64,000 nucleotides of DNA, from the NCBI RefSeq assembly GCF_032362555.1, contig NC_083506.1, positions 47,501-111,500 of the forward strand, written 5' to 3'. The position numbers and the translations under genes are program-made. Positions 45,864 to 57,309 of the stretch are shown here, piece after piece. The stretch is from Amyelois transitella. Its lineage: Eukaryota > Arthropoda > Insecta > Lepidoptera > Pyralidae. The notes below the pieces were generated by a model. It made no database searches, had not been told where the DNA came from, and saw nothing but the letters and a program-made list of their open reading frames with translations. Every line of letters begins with the position of its first letter. Position 1 is the stretch's first letter.

Positions 45864-47680
45864 CTACGCGTTGAGGTCGATGTCGGCGAAGATGTCGCCG
45901 CACGTGGCCACGCTGAGCGCGTAGTGCGTGTTGAGCTGCAGCAGCAGCTCGCGCTCGTCCAGCATCTCCAGCGCCTCGGCGCGCGCGCGGTCGTCCTCGG
46001 GCAGCGCGCGCCACACGGCCTGCATGTCCCAGCTGCGCGCCGCCGCGAAGCCCAGCGCGCGCAGCCGCGCCGCCGTGGCCGCCGGCGGCCCGCAGCCGCG
46101 CCAGCCCGCCAGCGAGCAGCCGCGCGCGCTCAGGTTGCGCACCATCACCTCGCCGAACTTGTCGCCCAGGTTGCACTGCTCGTACACGACGAGCGCGCAG
46201 CGCGGGAACTCGGCCGCGAAGTGCCGCAGCAGCGCGTCGGCCGCGTCGGGCCGCAGGTACACGAGCACGCACTCGGCCAGCAGCAGCGTGGGCGCGTCGC
46301 GCGAGCAGCTCGCGGCCGCCAGCTTGCGACGCACTTCGCCGAGGCAGCGCAGGTCGCAGCCCACCAGGTGATAGCCGTCCGAGTGCAGGTCGCCCTCGTG
46401 GATCACCACCTCGCTGTCTGACACACATTCAAACATAAAACCTCTTATTAACATTATCATACATCAACATACTTATAACCCATTATACTCATGGATGTTG
46501 TAAAGGAATGAATAATTGACTTCTCACTTTTTGAATCTCAATTCCATCATAAAGCCATACAGCAAATATGGCCTTTGCCTTTTCAAGAATGTTACCTGCA
46601 AGGGATATTAATGTATTTAATATTTACCTTCGTTAGCAATCTTCTGCATCAGCTGTTTATTTCTTTTAATTATATGTGACTTCTTTGCTGTGACAGCTGG
46701 GAAATCCAATTCTATAAAGTTGCCCACAGCCTGTGTGGTGTCTTTTAACCTCCAGAACAGAGTGTCGAAACCACAGCCCAAGTTTATGATCTGGCATTTT
46801 GTGCCACAGCGCTGCAGCAAATTTTATTAGGTATCAAGAGTTGCAACAAGACCAATATTAGTATGGAAAACATTCATATTAGCTACACTACACTTATGCC
46901 TGACGCTTTGCTACAAACAACTTTGTGCCAAAATAAAAATTGATTGGTCCAGTATTTTTAGCTTTATATTGTTGCAAACATGATACAAATCATGAGGATG
47001 GATACATGTTGTCTCCATTCTTTATATAGTTGCTTTCTAAGAGTTCACATGTAGTAAATTAAATAAACTAATCTTAACTTAGCAATTGTTTTGCATAGTG
47101 CAATACTACAGCAGGAAATCTTGTGAAGTTGATCATTTGAGTAAGGGAACACAAGGACAAAGGTTCTGAGCCTAGTACACTATGTATACCTATGTTTCTG
47201 TATACAAATGTGAATATTAGAGCATCAAACCTAAGTCTAGTGTTGGTATTGTACTTCCTTACAAAGTAATAGTATAGTTCAGCAAAACAAGTACCATAAA
47301 TCATTAATTTATTATAATCTTTTAGATAAAACTATTTTGACCGCTAAAGATTTTAAATAATAATGACTTGGCTGTAGGCCACCTGGGATTGACCCAAGGC
47401 TAATTGAAAACCATGTTTATATACTAAGTAACCTTGTTTAATTGTGGTGAGATCAACCAACCTCTAAGAATTGATTGATAAACATCTCCATTGCGCGCAC
47501 CCTGGCGTAGTACCCTCGATTGATTTCGGGCGCTTTCCTGTCCACATGTTTTACGAAATACTTTATATAGTCATCCTTCCAGTAGCCCAATTCTACCGCA
47601 CATCGCTTGCATTCAGTGGCATCGGTGTTGGTGCCGATGATGGCCTCATCTTCAGCGGTCCATGATATAATATTATCCAT
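45864..47680 (-). CDS. LCMT1: Leucine carboxyl methyltransferase 1
   Basis: Three minus-strand exons, 47680-47462, 46811-46628 and 46417-45864, join in phases 0 and 1 to give 318 residues (human 334). LCMT1 uses S-adenosylmethionine to methylate the C-terminal Leu of the PP2A catalytic subunit, which governs holoenzyme assembly in the cytosol. Visible are ELGYWKDDYIKYFV and APEINRGYYARV near the N-terminus, the SAM motif INLGCGFDTLFWRL at about residue 82-95, LLLAECVLVYLRPDAADALL, and VVYEQCNLGDKFGEVM. The C-terminus ends in NTHYALSVATCGDIF. Exons 1 and 2 have ordinary composition while exon 3, more than half the protein, is extremely GC-rich. It is divergent from AAGAB. Confidence 0.95.
46490..46610 (-). 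repeat. R1 repeat fragment in LCMT1 intron 2
   Basis: Short inverted fragment including TTTTTGAATCTCAATTCCATC and AAGGGATATT, diverged. Confidence 0.45.
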
Positions 47681-48286
47681 ACTGTCCTGTTAAAATGTAT
47701 TTATAGCAGCATAACGGTCTGTTGTTTTAATTAACAGCACAAACAAAAGTAATCTTTATTTTTATTTCTTGATTTGAAGTTCTTTCAATCTTTTCTTTTT
47801 CCTGCAGTCTTCTCTATGAAAATGAAAATTGACAATGACACCCAAATGACTATTGGACACTGACATTTACAATACTTTTTTTAATATATTAGTAATTCTT
47901 GCCTCATAGAGGTTATGCCGCTTTTAGATATTAACACTGTCTTAGTCTTAAAACGTTGAGAAGGGATCATTTCTATCCAAATAGATAGAATGAGAGTATA
48001 CGAAAGGCATTTGCCTTAGCAAACTTCAAGCTTTATGAATAGAACCTTTGAACATCGATGCATCAGTGCTTGGTCAGTGTCATCTTTGAGTAATGTCAGT
48101 GTCACTAACTGCCAGACAAAACAACATCGAGATCAGCAGAAATGTTTTGGAAATTTTAATAAATCATCATTTTAGTACAATTTATTTATTACCTACGTAT
48201 TTAGTGCATTTATCTCAAAGTTAAAGTAACAGTATTAAGTTTCAGTCCTGAACCTCAAAGAAAAAGCATAATTACACTGGATAATA
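47681..48286. promoter_or_regulatory. Shared LCMT1/AAGAB divergent promoter region
   Basis: The start codons of the two genes are 606 bases apart and point away from each other. Both 5' UTRs and promoters must lie in this interval unless a distal 5' exon exists. No TATA box is obvious near either start. Confidence 0.5.
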
Positions 48287-50583
48287 ATGGGCGATGAAGA
48301 TTATAACTCCTTACCAGTTATTTTAGTGAGTGCTAAAGATCATACTGCTGCCTCATTTATCATTTCTGGTGAGAATATTTTAGTGTTTAAATGTCCTTTT
48401 TATACAATACGGTGATCTCTACTGCTGTGGTAGGAATGAGTTGGTTAGTAGTAAACCTGTGTAATGAAAATGAGATCATATAAGTCTTCATGATAACATT
48501 CCAGCCCAAGCAGATGTTCTCAGATTTTTGTCCCATAGAAATAGAACCTATATAAAAAGGGTTGACATAAGTTGTACTGATTGGTTTCCCCTCTTGGTAA
48601 GTTGTAACCGGAGCGTCGGTGGTTGAATCGTAGCTGCCTGTTCAAAATACGGTTGCGCATGAAGGCACTGGTTCAAATCCCACCGTTGCCATGTACCAAT
48701 GACTATTTTCGAAGTTATGTACATTAGTTTGATAACTAACCGATGTTCTCATGGTGAGGGAACACATTGTGAGGAAATCTGCACATTCAGGTAACTGGGT
48801 GTGTAACCATATGATCCAATACAGGTTAGGTTTCTCTGCAAAGGTTATGGAGGTCAGATAGGAGTTGCTTCTTGTAAAAACTGATGTAACTGATTGGTTG
48901 ATCGTTTAGTTGCCTTTACAACATCCATGGGAAAGAGATGGAGTGGTCCTACTGTTTTTACATACTTCCTTTATTTTTTTTTGTAGAAATCATAGACAAC
49001 GATGTCACAGAGAGTTACGAAGCAAAGGAAGGAGCTGCAGTCCGAGACCGAGTCTGGCGGATAGTCAACAAATACTACACAGCAGATGTGCGGTTGCAGG
49101 AGTGCTGTGATGAACAGCTGCCAGCTGGGGACCAACCTGTGGATGCACATGTCATTTTTCTCCAAAAGGATGAGGTAAATATATGAGATTTCATATTTTT
49201 TTAAGTTATGTTATTTTTTTATTCCTGACAATGGCATTTGTGTTTAGTAGTAGTTTGGTTAAGGACAAATTTGACTTCTGAGTCAACATCGTCACCATAG
49301 TCAGATGTGGCTGTAACGAAATCCTTTTTAAAAGAACCACAAACTAGTCATGACTAAATATTTTATTTGATGTCATTAAGCAATAGTTTACATACATACA
49401 TATAGTCACGTCTATATTCTTTGCGAGGAAGACAGAGTCTCAATAGACATTCCATTGATTTGCAATATGTATAAAATTGTGCCAGATGTTGTGAAATAAA
49501 GAATGTATACCTGTCAGTGTACAGTGTCAGCGTGCAGCCGCCGCGAGGCGGAGGCGGCGGGCCCGCGGCTGGTGCTGGCGGCGGCGCGCGGCGAGCTGCG
49601 CGCGTGGTGCGCGGCGCGCCGCTACGAGCTCGTGCCGCTGGCCGCCAGCGACGACGAGGACGAGGACTGCGGCGCGCCCCGCGCCCGCGCGGCGCTGCAC
49701 GCGCACCCGTGGCGCGGGCTCGTGCGCCGCGACCGCCTCCAGCCGGCGCGCGCCGGCTGGCAGGACTCGGGTGACTGACCACTTGTTATTATGAAACTGC
49801 TAGAGGGGTGGTACTACTTCTATTTCAATCGTAATGATGCAGATCAATTTTGTCTGTGCTCTCGATTGCATATTTTCGCAAGTTTTTAAGATTATGGTGC
49901 TTCCATAATTAAATACGCAATATTTAAAGTGTGTTTTAGGCCTATTAATAGAATTAAAGCCTGGACATATGTCAGGAGGACTATCAGAAAAGGGAATTTA
50001 GGATAAATATGTTTTAGAAAAATCCTATTCAAGGTTTAGTTTGACATAGTTATGCTTCTAGAGTCAGACAATAGAAGGGCTCTATGTAATAACCAGTAAA
50101 TTTGTCAAATCAAGGTTATATAGGTTTTTTTTTAATATTTGTTGTAGCTATAAGTTTGTTTGTCAATAGTGTTTAAAATTTATTTTTAGCAGTCTGGATT
50201 GTTTGCTATTTGATGAAAGTCAAACCAGTTGACTAGTGTTTTTTAATTTGTGACACAAGTGGTGCACTGCTGCAAGAAGTTTCCCGGAATGTGCTCAAAT
50301 GATGATGATCAAGCGGGTGATATTCGTGTCGGCAGATTCAGAGTCGGCGGAGGAGGCGGGAGAGGCGGGAGAGGCGGAGGAGGCGGACGAGGCGGGCGAG
50401 GCGGAGGAGGCGGAGCAGCGGTCGGTGGAGCGCGCGGAGTGGTTCGCGGCGGCGCTGGCGGCGCTGCCGGCGGCGGGCGCGGCGGCGCGCGCGGAGCCCG
50501 GGCGCGCGTGGCGGCTGGCGCGCGCGGAGGCGCTGGTGGCCGAGTTCTGCCGCGCGCTCGGGGAGGACTTCGATCACTGCTGA
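48287..50583 (+). CDS. AAGAB: Alpha- and gamma-adaptin-binding protein p34 homologue
   Basis: Four exons, 48287-48368, 48987-49174, 49518-49770 and 50336-50583, join in phases 1, 0 and 1 to give 256 residues (human 315). AAGAB is a cytosolic chaperone with a Rab-like fold that holds AP-1 and AP-2 subunits during adaptor assembly. Matching pieces are RVWRIVNKYYTADVRL, WCAARRYELVPLAASDDED, ALHAHPWRGLV and, at the C-terminus, the helical domain VERAEWFAAALAALP ... LVAEFCRALGEDFD. The N-terminal half is well supported; the human linker is mostly replaced by an Asp/Glu/Ala/Gly run at the start of exon 4. Exons 3 and 4 are very GC-rich, exons 1 and 2 are not. The exon 3 acceptor was chosen by phase and is the least certain junction. 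Confidence 0.85.
48605..48880 (+). mobile_element. tRNA-derived SINE in AAGAB intron 1
   Basis: B-box GGTTCAAATCC at 48670-48680 is followed by CACCGTTGCCATGTACCAAT and GTGAGGAAATCTGCACATTC, a body I recognise from lepidopteran SINEs. The A-box half is degenerate. It differs from the SINE at 6033. Confidence 0.65.
48905..48958 (+). repeat. R1 repeat 3' fragment at AAGAB exon 2 acceptor
   Basis: CAACATCCATGGGAAAGAGA followed by TGGAGTGGTCCTA is the R1 3' block. It ends about 30 bases before the exon 2 splice acceptor, so the repeat has contributed sequence to the end of the intron. Confidence 0.55.
49395..49445 (+). repeat. R1 repeat 5' fragment in AAGAB intron 2
   Basis: ATATAGTCACGTCTATATTC followed by TTTGCGAGGAAGACAGAG matches the beginning of R1 only. 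Confidence 0.5.
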
Positions 50584-52680
50584 GGGAGCCGCACTTGCCT
50601 TTGTTGGGTTGGACTTCGCGGCGGTCGCTCTTATCTGACCGACCCTTTCTATTCCTTTCCTATCTGACGAACCTCTACTGTTTTTCCCTTATAATACATT
50701 TTCGGAGTTCCAACTAGTCTAACATAAATTTTATTAAAATAGAGGTATTTTTTATGGATAGAAAAATTATATAAAGTATTTAAATCATTCAGTATCAAAA
50801 TTATTGCCGTGAAGCTAGTGTAAATACTTTATAACCATATTTAAACAACCTTTTGTAAATATTAATCTTATTTTTTAAGAGATAAAATACAAATAGTGCT
50901 TTGAAATCTTGATTTTATTTATTCACACTATTACTGATTGAAACTGGTCACTAAGAAAAAAGAAAAACCAAAATGAATGTTAAGTCAAATATTATTATTT
51001 TAAAGGGCGTATTATTATGAAATATCAGTTCAGTAGTTCATACCCTTATTATTGATCTTAATTGTATTGTGAAACTAACCTAATCAGTTGTTATAGTTCA
51101 TACAGGTGTTATATTCAAGCAAGTGCAATTTTACTTTTACAATCATAAATTCCCACCGTCAATGTGTCAAGATCAAACCAAAATCAGCTCCATAGAACTC
51201 CAGCGTTATGTTCAATTATCAGTTATGTATTTAACATGTTTGTATACACTTATAGTCTCATGGGAATTTAAAACAAAACCACATATCAGTATAGTAAAAA
51301 ATATAATTCGTAATGTAACGCAAACATCGACCCACACTCGGACTGCCGTGTATAAATACTGCAACTGGCTCGTGGCTCGAGTGAAGATTAACTAGGTATA
51401 TACTTAACTATTATAGTCATCGTATAGGTCGAAATTAGTTACATTTGTAAGTTTTAGTATTGTAAGCTTGGTCAAAGGAAAAACTTATTTTATCCATAGA
51501 ATTCATAAATGCGTTTTTGATGCCCGCCGCATTCACATAAAATTTAAAAACCTTTATATTTTCAACTGATAATAATTTGATGCCATCTTTGATAGCGTCT
51601 AGTTAGCAAGGCTTATAATTTGTATAACGATTAACAACTAGTGGTTGTTTAGCACCGAACCTGACGGTCCAACGGTTATAATTTACAATATAAACTCTAA
51701 CACAATGAATAAACAACATATATATCTTGTCGATGCGGTCAACAGACGGGCGGAATGTCACAATATACAGCTTACGATATAATAATGATATAATATAGTC
51801 TAAGGCGCGGACGCGCGCAGGCACTTGTACAGCGTCGGAACTAGCGGGGCCGACGCCGGCCGAGAGCGAGCCACTTTCCCATCTCAATGAGACAATACTA
51901 CACGTAACATCTGATTTTAAGGAAGGCTACTGTTTGTGTCAACTATTTGGCCGCCTAAAAGAAGATATTACGGCCGTAAGAAAGTTGTTCAAAACTTAAA
52001 TGTTCTGTAAAGGATGGTGTGTAGTGTTACAACTAAAAACCGAACTAAAAGTATACAAATTTTGTCTTAACGGAGTTTTAAAAATGACGTAAATGACAAA
52101 AATATGCATAAAAATATTGACTGACATTTCTGGAGAAGTCACGGTACATTAGCGCTCCCACTCACCCTTATTCAATATCACATAATCTATATATTATATA
52201 CTGCAACAAGGGGTGTATTCTAGTGTTCCCTCTCGGGCCGGGCCGGACTCCCGCTATCCGAATTATACTATCTGCTAATAAATATATGATATTGTGTGTG
52301 CGATCTCGATCAACGAGATAAAGTTAACAATCGACTTACATAACTATGATAATGTATAATGCGAGTGTATATGCGACTCGTCTGCGTGCGGCGGACGATA
52401 TGTTTCAAACACGTCTCCGAAAGCGATTCCTAAATCTATAAATCTCACTCGCTAACTTGTAGTCGGTTTTATCACATTTTGACGGTACTTATCTATCTTA
52501 TCTTTGTGTGCAAAGTGGTATGGATGGACACTGGTATTTTCTCGAATTGATTGTTTAGTGTCAATATTCGTTGGAGTACCTCCAACCAACCCAAATGAGA
52601 CATCATTATAGACACATAGAGGGCTGTAACCACTCTTTGGTTGATTCAATGTTGGACTGTCCCCCACATCGAGTGAACCC
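50584..52680. other. AAGAB-ABHD3 convergent spacer
   Basis: AT-rich, without a recognisable gene. A GC-rich island at 51795-51890 has on the minus strand a short open stretch ending LVPTLYKCLRASAP before a stop, which could be a terminal exon of something unseen, or chance. Small GC-rich patches also occur at 52225-52260. The interval may partly be the 3' UTR of the ABHD3-like gene. Confidence 0.4.
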
Positions 52681-53229
52681 AATCCCATAGCACTCGCATG
52701 TAGTTCCATACCAATCCCATAGCACTCGCATGTAGTTCCATACCAATCCCATAGCACTCGCATGTAGTTCCATACCAATCCCATAGCACTCTCATGTAGT
52801 TCCATACCAATCCCATAGCACTCGCATGTAGTTCCATACCAATCCCATAGCACTCGCATGTAGTTCCATACCAATCCCATAGCACTCGTATGTAGTTCCA
52901 TACCAATCCCATAGCACTCGTATGTAGTTCCATACCAATCCCATAGCACTTGTATGTAGTTCCATACCAATCCCATAGCACTCGCATGTAGTTCCATAGC
53001 AATCCCATAGCACTCGCATGTAGTTCCATACCAATCCCATAGCACTCGTATGTAGTTCCATACCAATCCCATAGCACTCGTATGTAGTTCCATACCAATC
53101 CCATAGCACTCGTATGTAGTTCCATACCAATCCCATAGCACTCGCATGTAGTTCCATACCAATCCCATAGCACTCGCATGTAGTTCCATACCAATCCCAT
53201 AGCACTCGTATGTAGTTCCATACCAATCC
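52681..53229. repeat. 32-bp minisatellite, about 17 copies
   Basis: Tandem copies of a 32-base unit containing AATCCCATAGCACTCGCATG, followed by TAGTTCCATACC. Units differ mainly at one or two positions (CGCATG, CGTATG, CTCATG, TGTATG; one CCATAGC for CCATACC). Because 32 is not a multiple of three and the unit has no stop on the minus strand, all three minus frames are open across it; I do not regard these as genes. Confidence 0.95.
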
Positions 53230-53858
53230 CTACATTTTAATTGATATTGTCCGTGGTATAAAATACTTTTATATATTAGAATTCTAGATTCTTAAGTATA
53301 ATAGCAGTAATATTATATAAAATAAAACAACTGTAAACATTAATAAAAAACAAAATTAATATGCCGTATGTTATGTAAGCATATGATTAAAAAAAGCGTC
53401 TTATTTTTAAATTAAATTAGACACGTATCTTGTCCGTTTCCAATAAAAACTTAAATTTGTATCAATTCGCGCAGGTGTAGTAACTAGAAACGTTTTAATC
53501 GAGTCACCTTCCGCGGGATTAAGATAACGCGCGCAATATTTGCGATAATACTAATAGTAAAGAGAAAAGCTGGCGTGTTCAGTTACTTAGTTAATAATTT
53601 GTTCGAATATTGTCATATGTGCGTAGCGACGATAGTAATTACCTAATAGATTTTGTAAAATATTTCGATAAGTTGATTTAGTTCGGTTAAGGGTTGAAAC
53701 TCACCAAAGCTACCCGGCACTCCTCCAATATCGCTTGGGGTTGTGGTGGTATTGGTCATGTGACGTGTGAATGTTGACGTAGCAAATAATTCGACTCGGT
53801 GTAACGAGTAGTTCCGCTGCACGAGGCGCGGCCCCGCCCAGTGCCGTAGCTAGCGGCG
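53230..53858. other. Spacer 3' of the ABHD3-like gene
   Basis: AT-rich, probably 3' UTR on the minus strand; nothing recognisable. Confidence 0.4.
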
Positions 53859-56800
53859 TCAGCGGCGCGCGTGCAGCAGGTCGGGGCGCGCGAGCAGGCC
53901 GCGGAAGTACTGGCGGGCCAGCCGCGCGATGTACTGCGCGGACGGGGCGCCGGCCGGCCACCAGCCCTCGAGGAAGCCGATGTGGCCGCCGCGGGCCGTC
54001 ACCGCCAGCGCCACGTGCGCGCTCGAGCACGCCTCGCGCATCGGGATCACTGTCGATGTTGTTGCATTTAAACTAAACTAGGGTATATAATAAGAACACA
54101 GAGACGAAACGCTCGAAAATATTTGCGGTTTAAAATACGTGCTCACTTATAGTTATCTATCTTCACCAAACGCGGCTCAGTAGTAGTCTGTCAACTTCTC
54201 CACTGACTAGTGGCAATGAAGGAGTTGACAGACAGTTTTTAAACAGTTGCAACGCGACCTTGTGTCAACTTCTTTCGACGCTGCGCTTCCCTTAGAACGC
54301 TTGTTCCTCGAGTGTCAGGCCAGATTACCCCTCAAACTGCTCTAGTCCTACTCCCTCATTATATGAGTAGTCATTGCGCAATTCTTGAGAGCGAGACCCT
54401 GAACAGATTAGGCGCAGACCCGTGTCTAATTTAAGATAATAGAGTTAAATTACTGATAAATTTCAACTTGTAAACAACAGACCCGCGTTGGATGTTTATA
54501 TAGGGCTGAAAACTAAAAATCATAAAGAAGCTACCGACCGTGTATGGGCTGCATGGGGTCGTCGGCGGCGCACAGGCACAGCAGCGGCACGCGCACGCGC
54601 TCCAGCTTGTCGCGGAGGGTCGCCTGGCGGTAGTACTCGTCCACGCTGACACATTCAATGATTATTTACATCTTAAATGGAATCTCATAACCTTTGGTGT
54701 GAGTTTTCAGTCAATTTTATTGTACTAGGGGAGGAGTGCGGAGTGCCTAACAAAAGTAGAAGTACCTGTGGAAGCCGAAGTGCTTGGTGGTGAAGGCGCG
54801 GTCGAACTGGCGCACGGAGCGGCACGCGGCCACGCCGGCCCAGTCCGCGCCGGCCGCGCGCAGCGCCGCGTGCGCGCGCACCGTGTTGCGCAGGTTGCGC
54901 GCCATCACGTACGACAGCGCCGCGTTCAGCAGCGGCCGCTCCAGGCACTCCGCGCTGCGCTCCACGTCCAGCGGCGAGGACACGATGAGCGCGGCGCTGA
55001 CGCCGGCCGCGTCCCCGGCGGCGGCCAGGTACTGCCCCAGGATGAGCCCGCCCAGCGACACGCCGGCCGCCAGCAGCGGGCCGCGGCGCCGCGCGCGCAC
55101 CGCCGCCACCACCTCCGCCAGGTCCGCGTGCGACAGCGCGCAGTACAGCCGCGGCGTCTGCGGGGAACACTCTCGTCTCTATCATCCGCGCAGAGTTCTA
55201 CAGATGATTATTACTAAATGACAACTGACCGTAAGCGGGATCCCTCCGATGCCCCTGTTGAGAAACACGACGACGTGCGCCTGCAGCGCGGCGGCCGCGG
55301 CCACGAGGCAGCGCGCGTAGTCCGCCTGCGAGCCGCCCGTGAGCCCGGGCAGCACCAGTAGCACGGGCCGCGGGCTGCCGTCCTCCTCGGGGCAGTCCAC
55401 CCAGTCCAACGCCACCTGCCCGCCGTCAGACAGCTTCAGCACCTCTCTGGAAGTTGAACACTACATTTATCATCTTATTACATGCAATTTACTACAAGAC
55501 AAAAAAAATAGGAAGTGGACTCCAGGCCTCAAATTATAATGGCTGAGGATACAACTGGGAACACGCCAAGATGAGAAAGAGCACTTTACCAGTCTTCTAT
55601 GCTAGTCTCGTCCATAAAGAAACCATACAAACTTACAGTGAAAAGAAGTGCAACAATCATGGTATTTTTAGACACATACTAAGGTAAACACAACCTGTAT
55701 AAGATATCTTACATATTGACCTTGTAAAGTGCTAACATTATAAATAACTATTGATTTTTTTAATGCATTTACATTGAGAAAACAACATATGTTGTGGTTT
55801 TCATACAAGTTTCATGGAAAGAGTAAATAGCATGTCCATACAATGATTGATACTATGAATCTACCTAAAATTTTAGTTTTCTTATGGTATACTAACTCAA
55901 CTCTTTCTATTTTAAAAGTTCTACTAATGACCATGCTGATTGTAAGAATCATTCAAAGCAAAGACTATTCTCTAATATAGCTTAGGAAAGTTGGGATTCT
56001 TCATTAAGGTGATGGGCTGGCAATCTGTCATTATTTGAATTCCATATTAAAGTGCTAACACCTGAATCTGGCCTTTTAGTCTTTTTGAGTCTGATGGCTC
56101 TGTAAAGGATGAAAATGTAGTCACATTTTCATACATACATCTAGTCATATGTATGTAATGATTTTGTATGAATAATGAGTGTGTACCTGCGGTAGTGTAC
56201 TTGTGGCAGCAGATGCGAGCGCAGCACGGAGCCCACCACGGTCTGCAGCCGCGCCTCCACGCACCACGGGGTGGGCCAATAGTGCTCCTGCAGCAGCGGG
56301 ACACTGTTCTCCAGGAACTGCCGGAATGGGCCCTCGCGGCATACTAGCAGGGGTTTCTGGATATGAATGTTGTATCATTGTAACCATTTTAAATCTAACT
56401 AGGTGGACAGATAGCCTAAAAGAAGTCAGTATTTTTAACAAACATAAATATTGTGTTTCTGTATTTTACCCATAATTTTTGAATATTTTTTAATACCTAG
56501 TTTTTATTTGCCTCCTTTATTAAACAACTTTGTCAATTTTCCCAGGGGTATTCAATTTTCATCCTATCTTTCCTGGGGTATTACATTAAGTATTTAATTA
56601 ACTGCATGATTAGCATATGTATATTGTACTTTAAGTATTTTTATTTAATCAAAATGAAATCATCTAGTTTGTGTTAGAAGAAATTCATGTGATTACTTCA
56701 ATGAAAATTCAAATTATTTAAATGGTGTATGTTTCATACACATTTCTTTAAAAAGATAAGCAGAGATAATATATTGATTTCTATACTTGCACCAAATTCG

Positions 56801-57102
56801 CGAAAGCGTTTTATTGCTTTGGTATCAAGAAGTACAATGTTCAGCCTGATAAAACTGTGAGCATGATCCAGAAGAGAACATTCTAAACTAAAAGTGTTAT
56901 AAGATGATAGCTTATGATTCATATGGGCACATACATGGTTGGATGGATCAAAACTATGAACAATGAATCACCTATGGAATTGAATAATAAGTTTTACCTT
57001 GACTGCTTCCACTAGGTAATAGGTTATATAGAGCACTGATAGGGATAAACCTAATAAAACCTCTTTTTTCAACTCAAAAATGTACATAAACATCCCTATC
57101 AT
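53859..57102 (-). CDS. ABHD3: ABHD1/ABHD3-type alpha/beta hydrolase (phospholipase)
   Basis: Six minus-strand exons, 57102-56998, 56356-56187, 55446-55230, 55157-54766, 54645-54539 and 54049-53859, with matching phases, give 393 residues (human ABHD3 409). Family members are membrane-anchored lipases; ABHD3 cleaves medium-chain and oxidised phosphatidylcholines. Exon 1 encodes an N-terminal membrane segment (LLGLSLSVLYITYYL). Then follow VLLVLPGLTGGSQADY (oxyanion region), the nucleophile elbow GVSLGG with Ser at about 198, the Asp in CLCAADDPM at about 323, and GGHIGFLEGWWP with His at about 353: a complete triad. I cannot separate ABHD1 from ABHD3; insects may have one ancestral gene. Exons 3-6 are very GC-rich. 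Confidence 0.92.
55985..56110 (-). repeat. R1 repeat fragment in ABHD3-like intron 2
   Basis: GTTGGGATTCTTCATTAAGG, GATGGGCTGGCAATCTGTCA and TGGCCTTTTAGTCTTTTTGA follow the reverse-complement order of R1, diverged. Confidence 0.5.
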
Positions 57103-57309
57103 GTTATTTGTAAAAGAATATAAATAATATAACTGAAATAAACCAAAAACTATAATATAAACATCAACAGAAAATAAAAATATTTTGCCTATATCCCTCC
57201 TACTACAGAAGTATTAATGAATGAAAATAAGAAAATGACATTGACGTACCGGCTGTCATATGTCATGTGAGCGAACAGCTGATCAGTGTTGCCTACTTTT
57301 TTTTTTAAA

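Noticed and set aside
52452-53226. Long open frames of up to 245 residues on the minus strand
   Set aside because: They are produced by a 32-bp minisatellite lacking stops; all three frames are open and the peptide only mirrors the DNA period.
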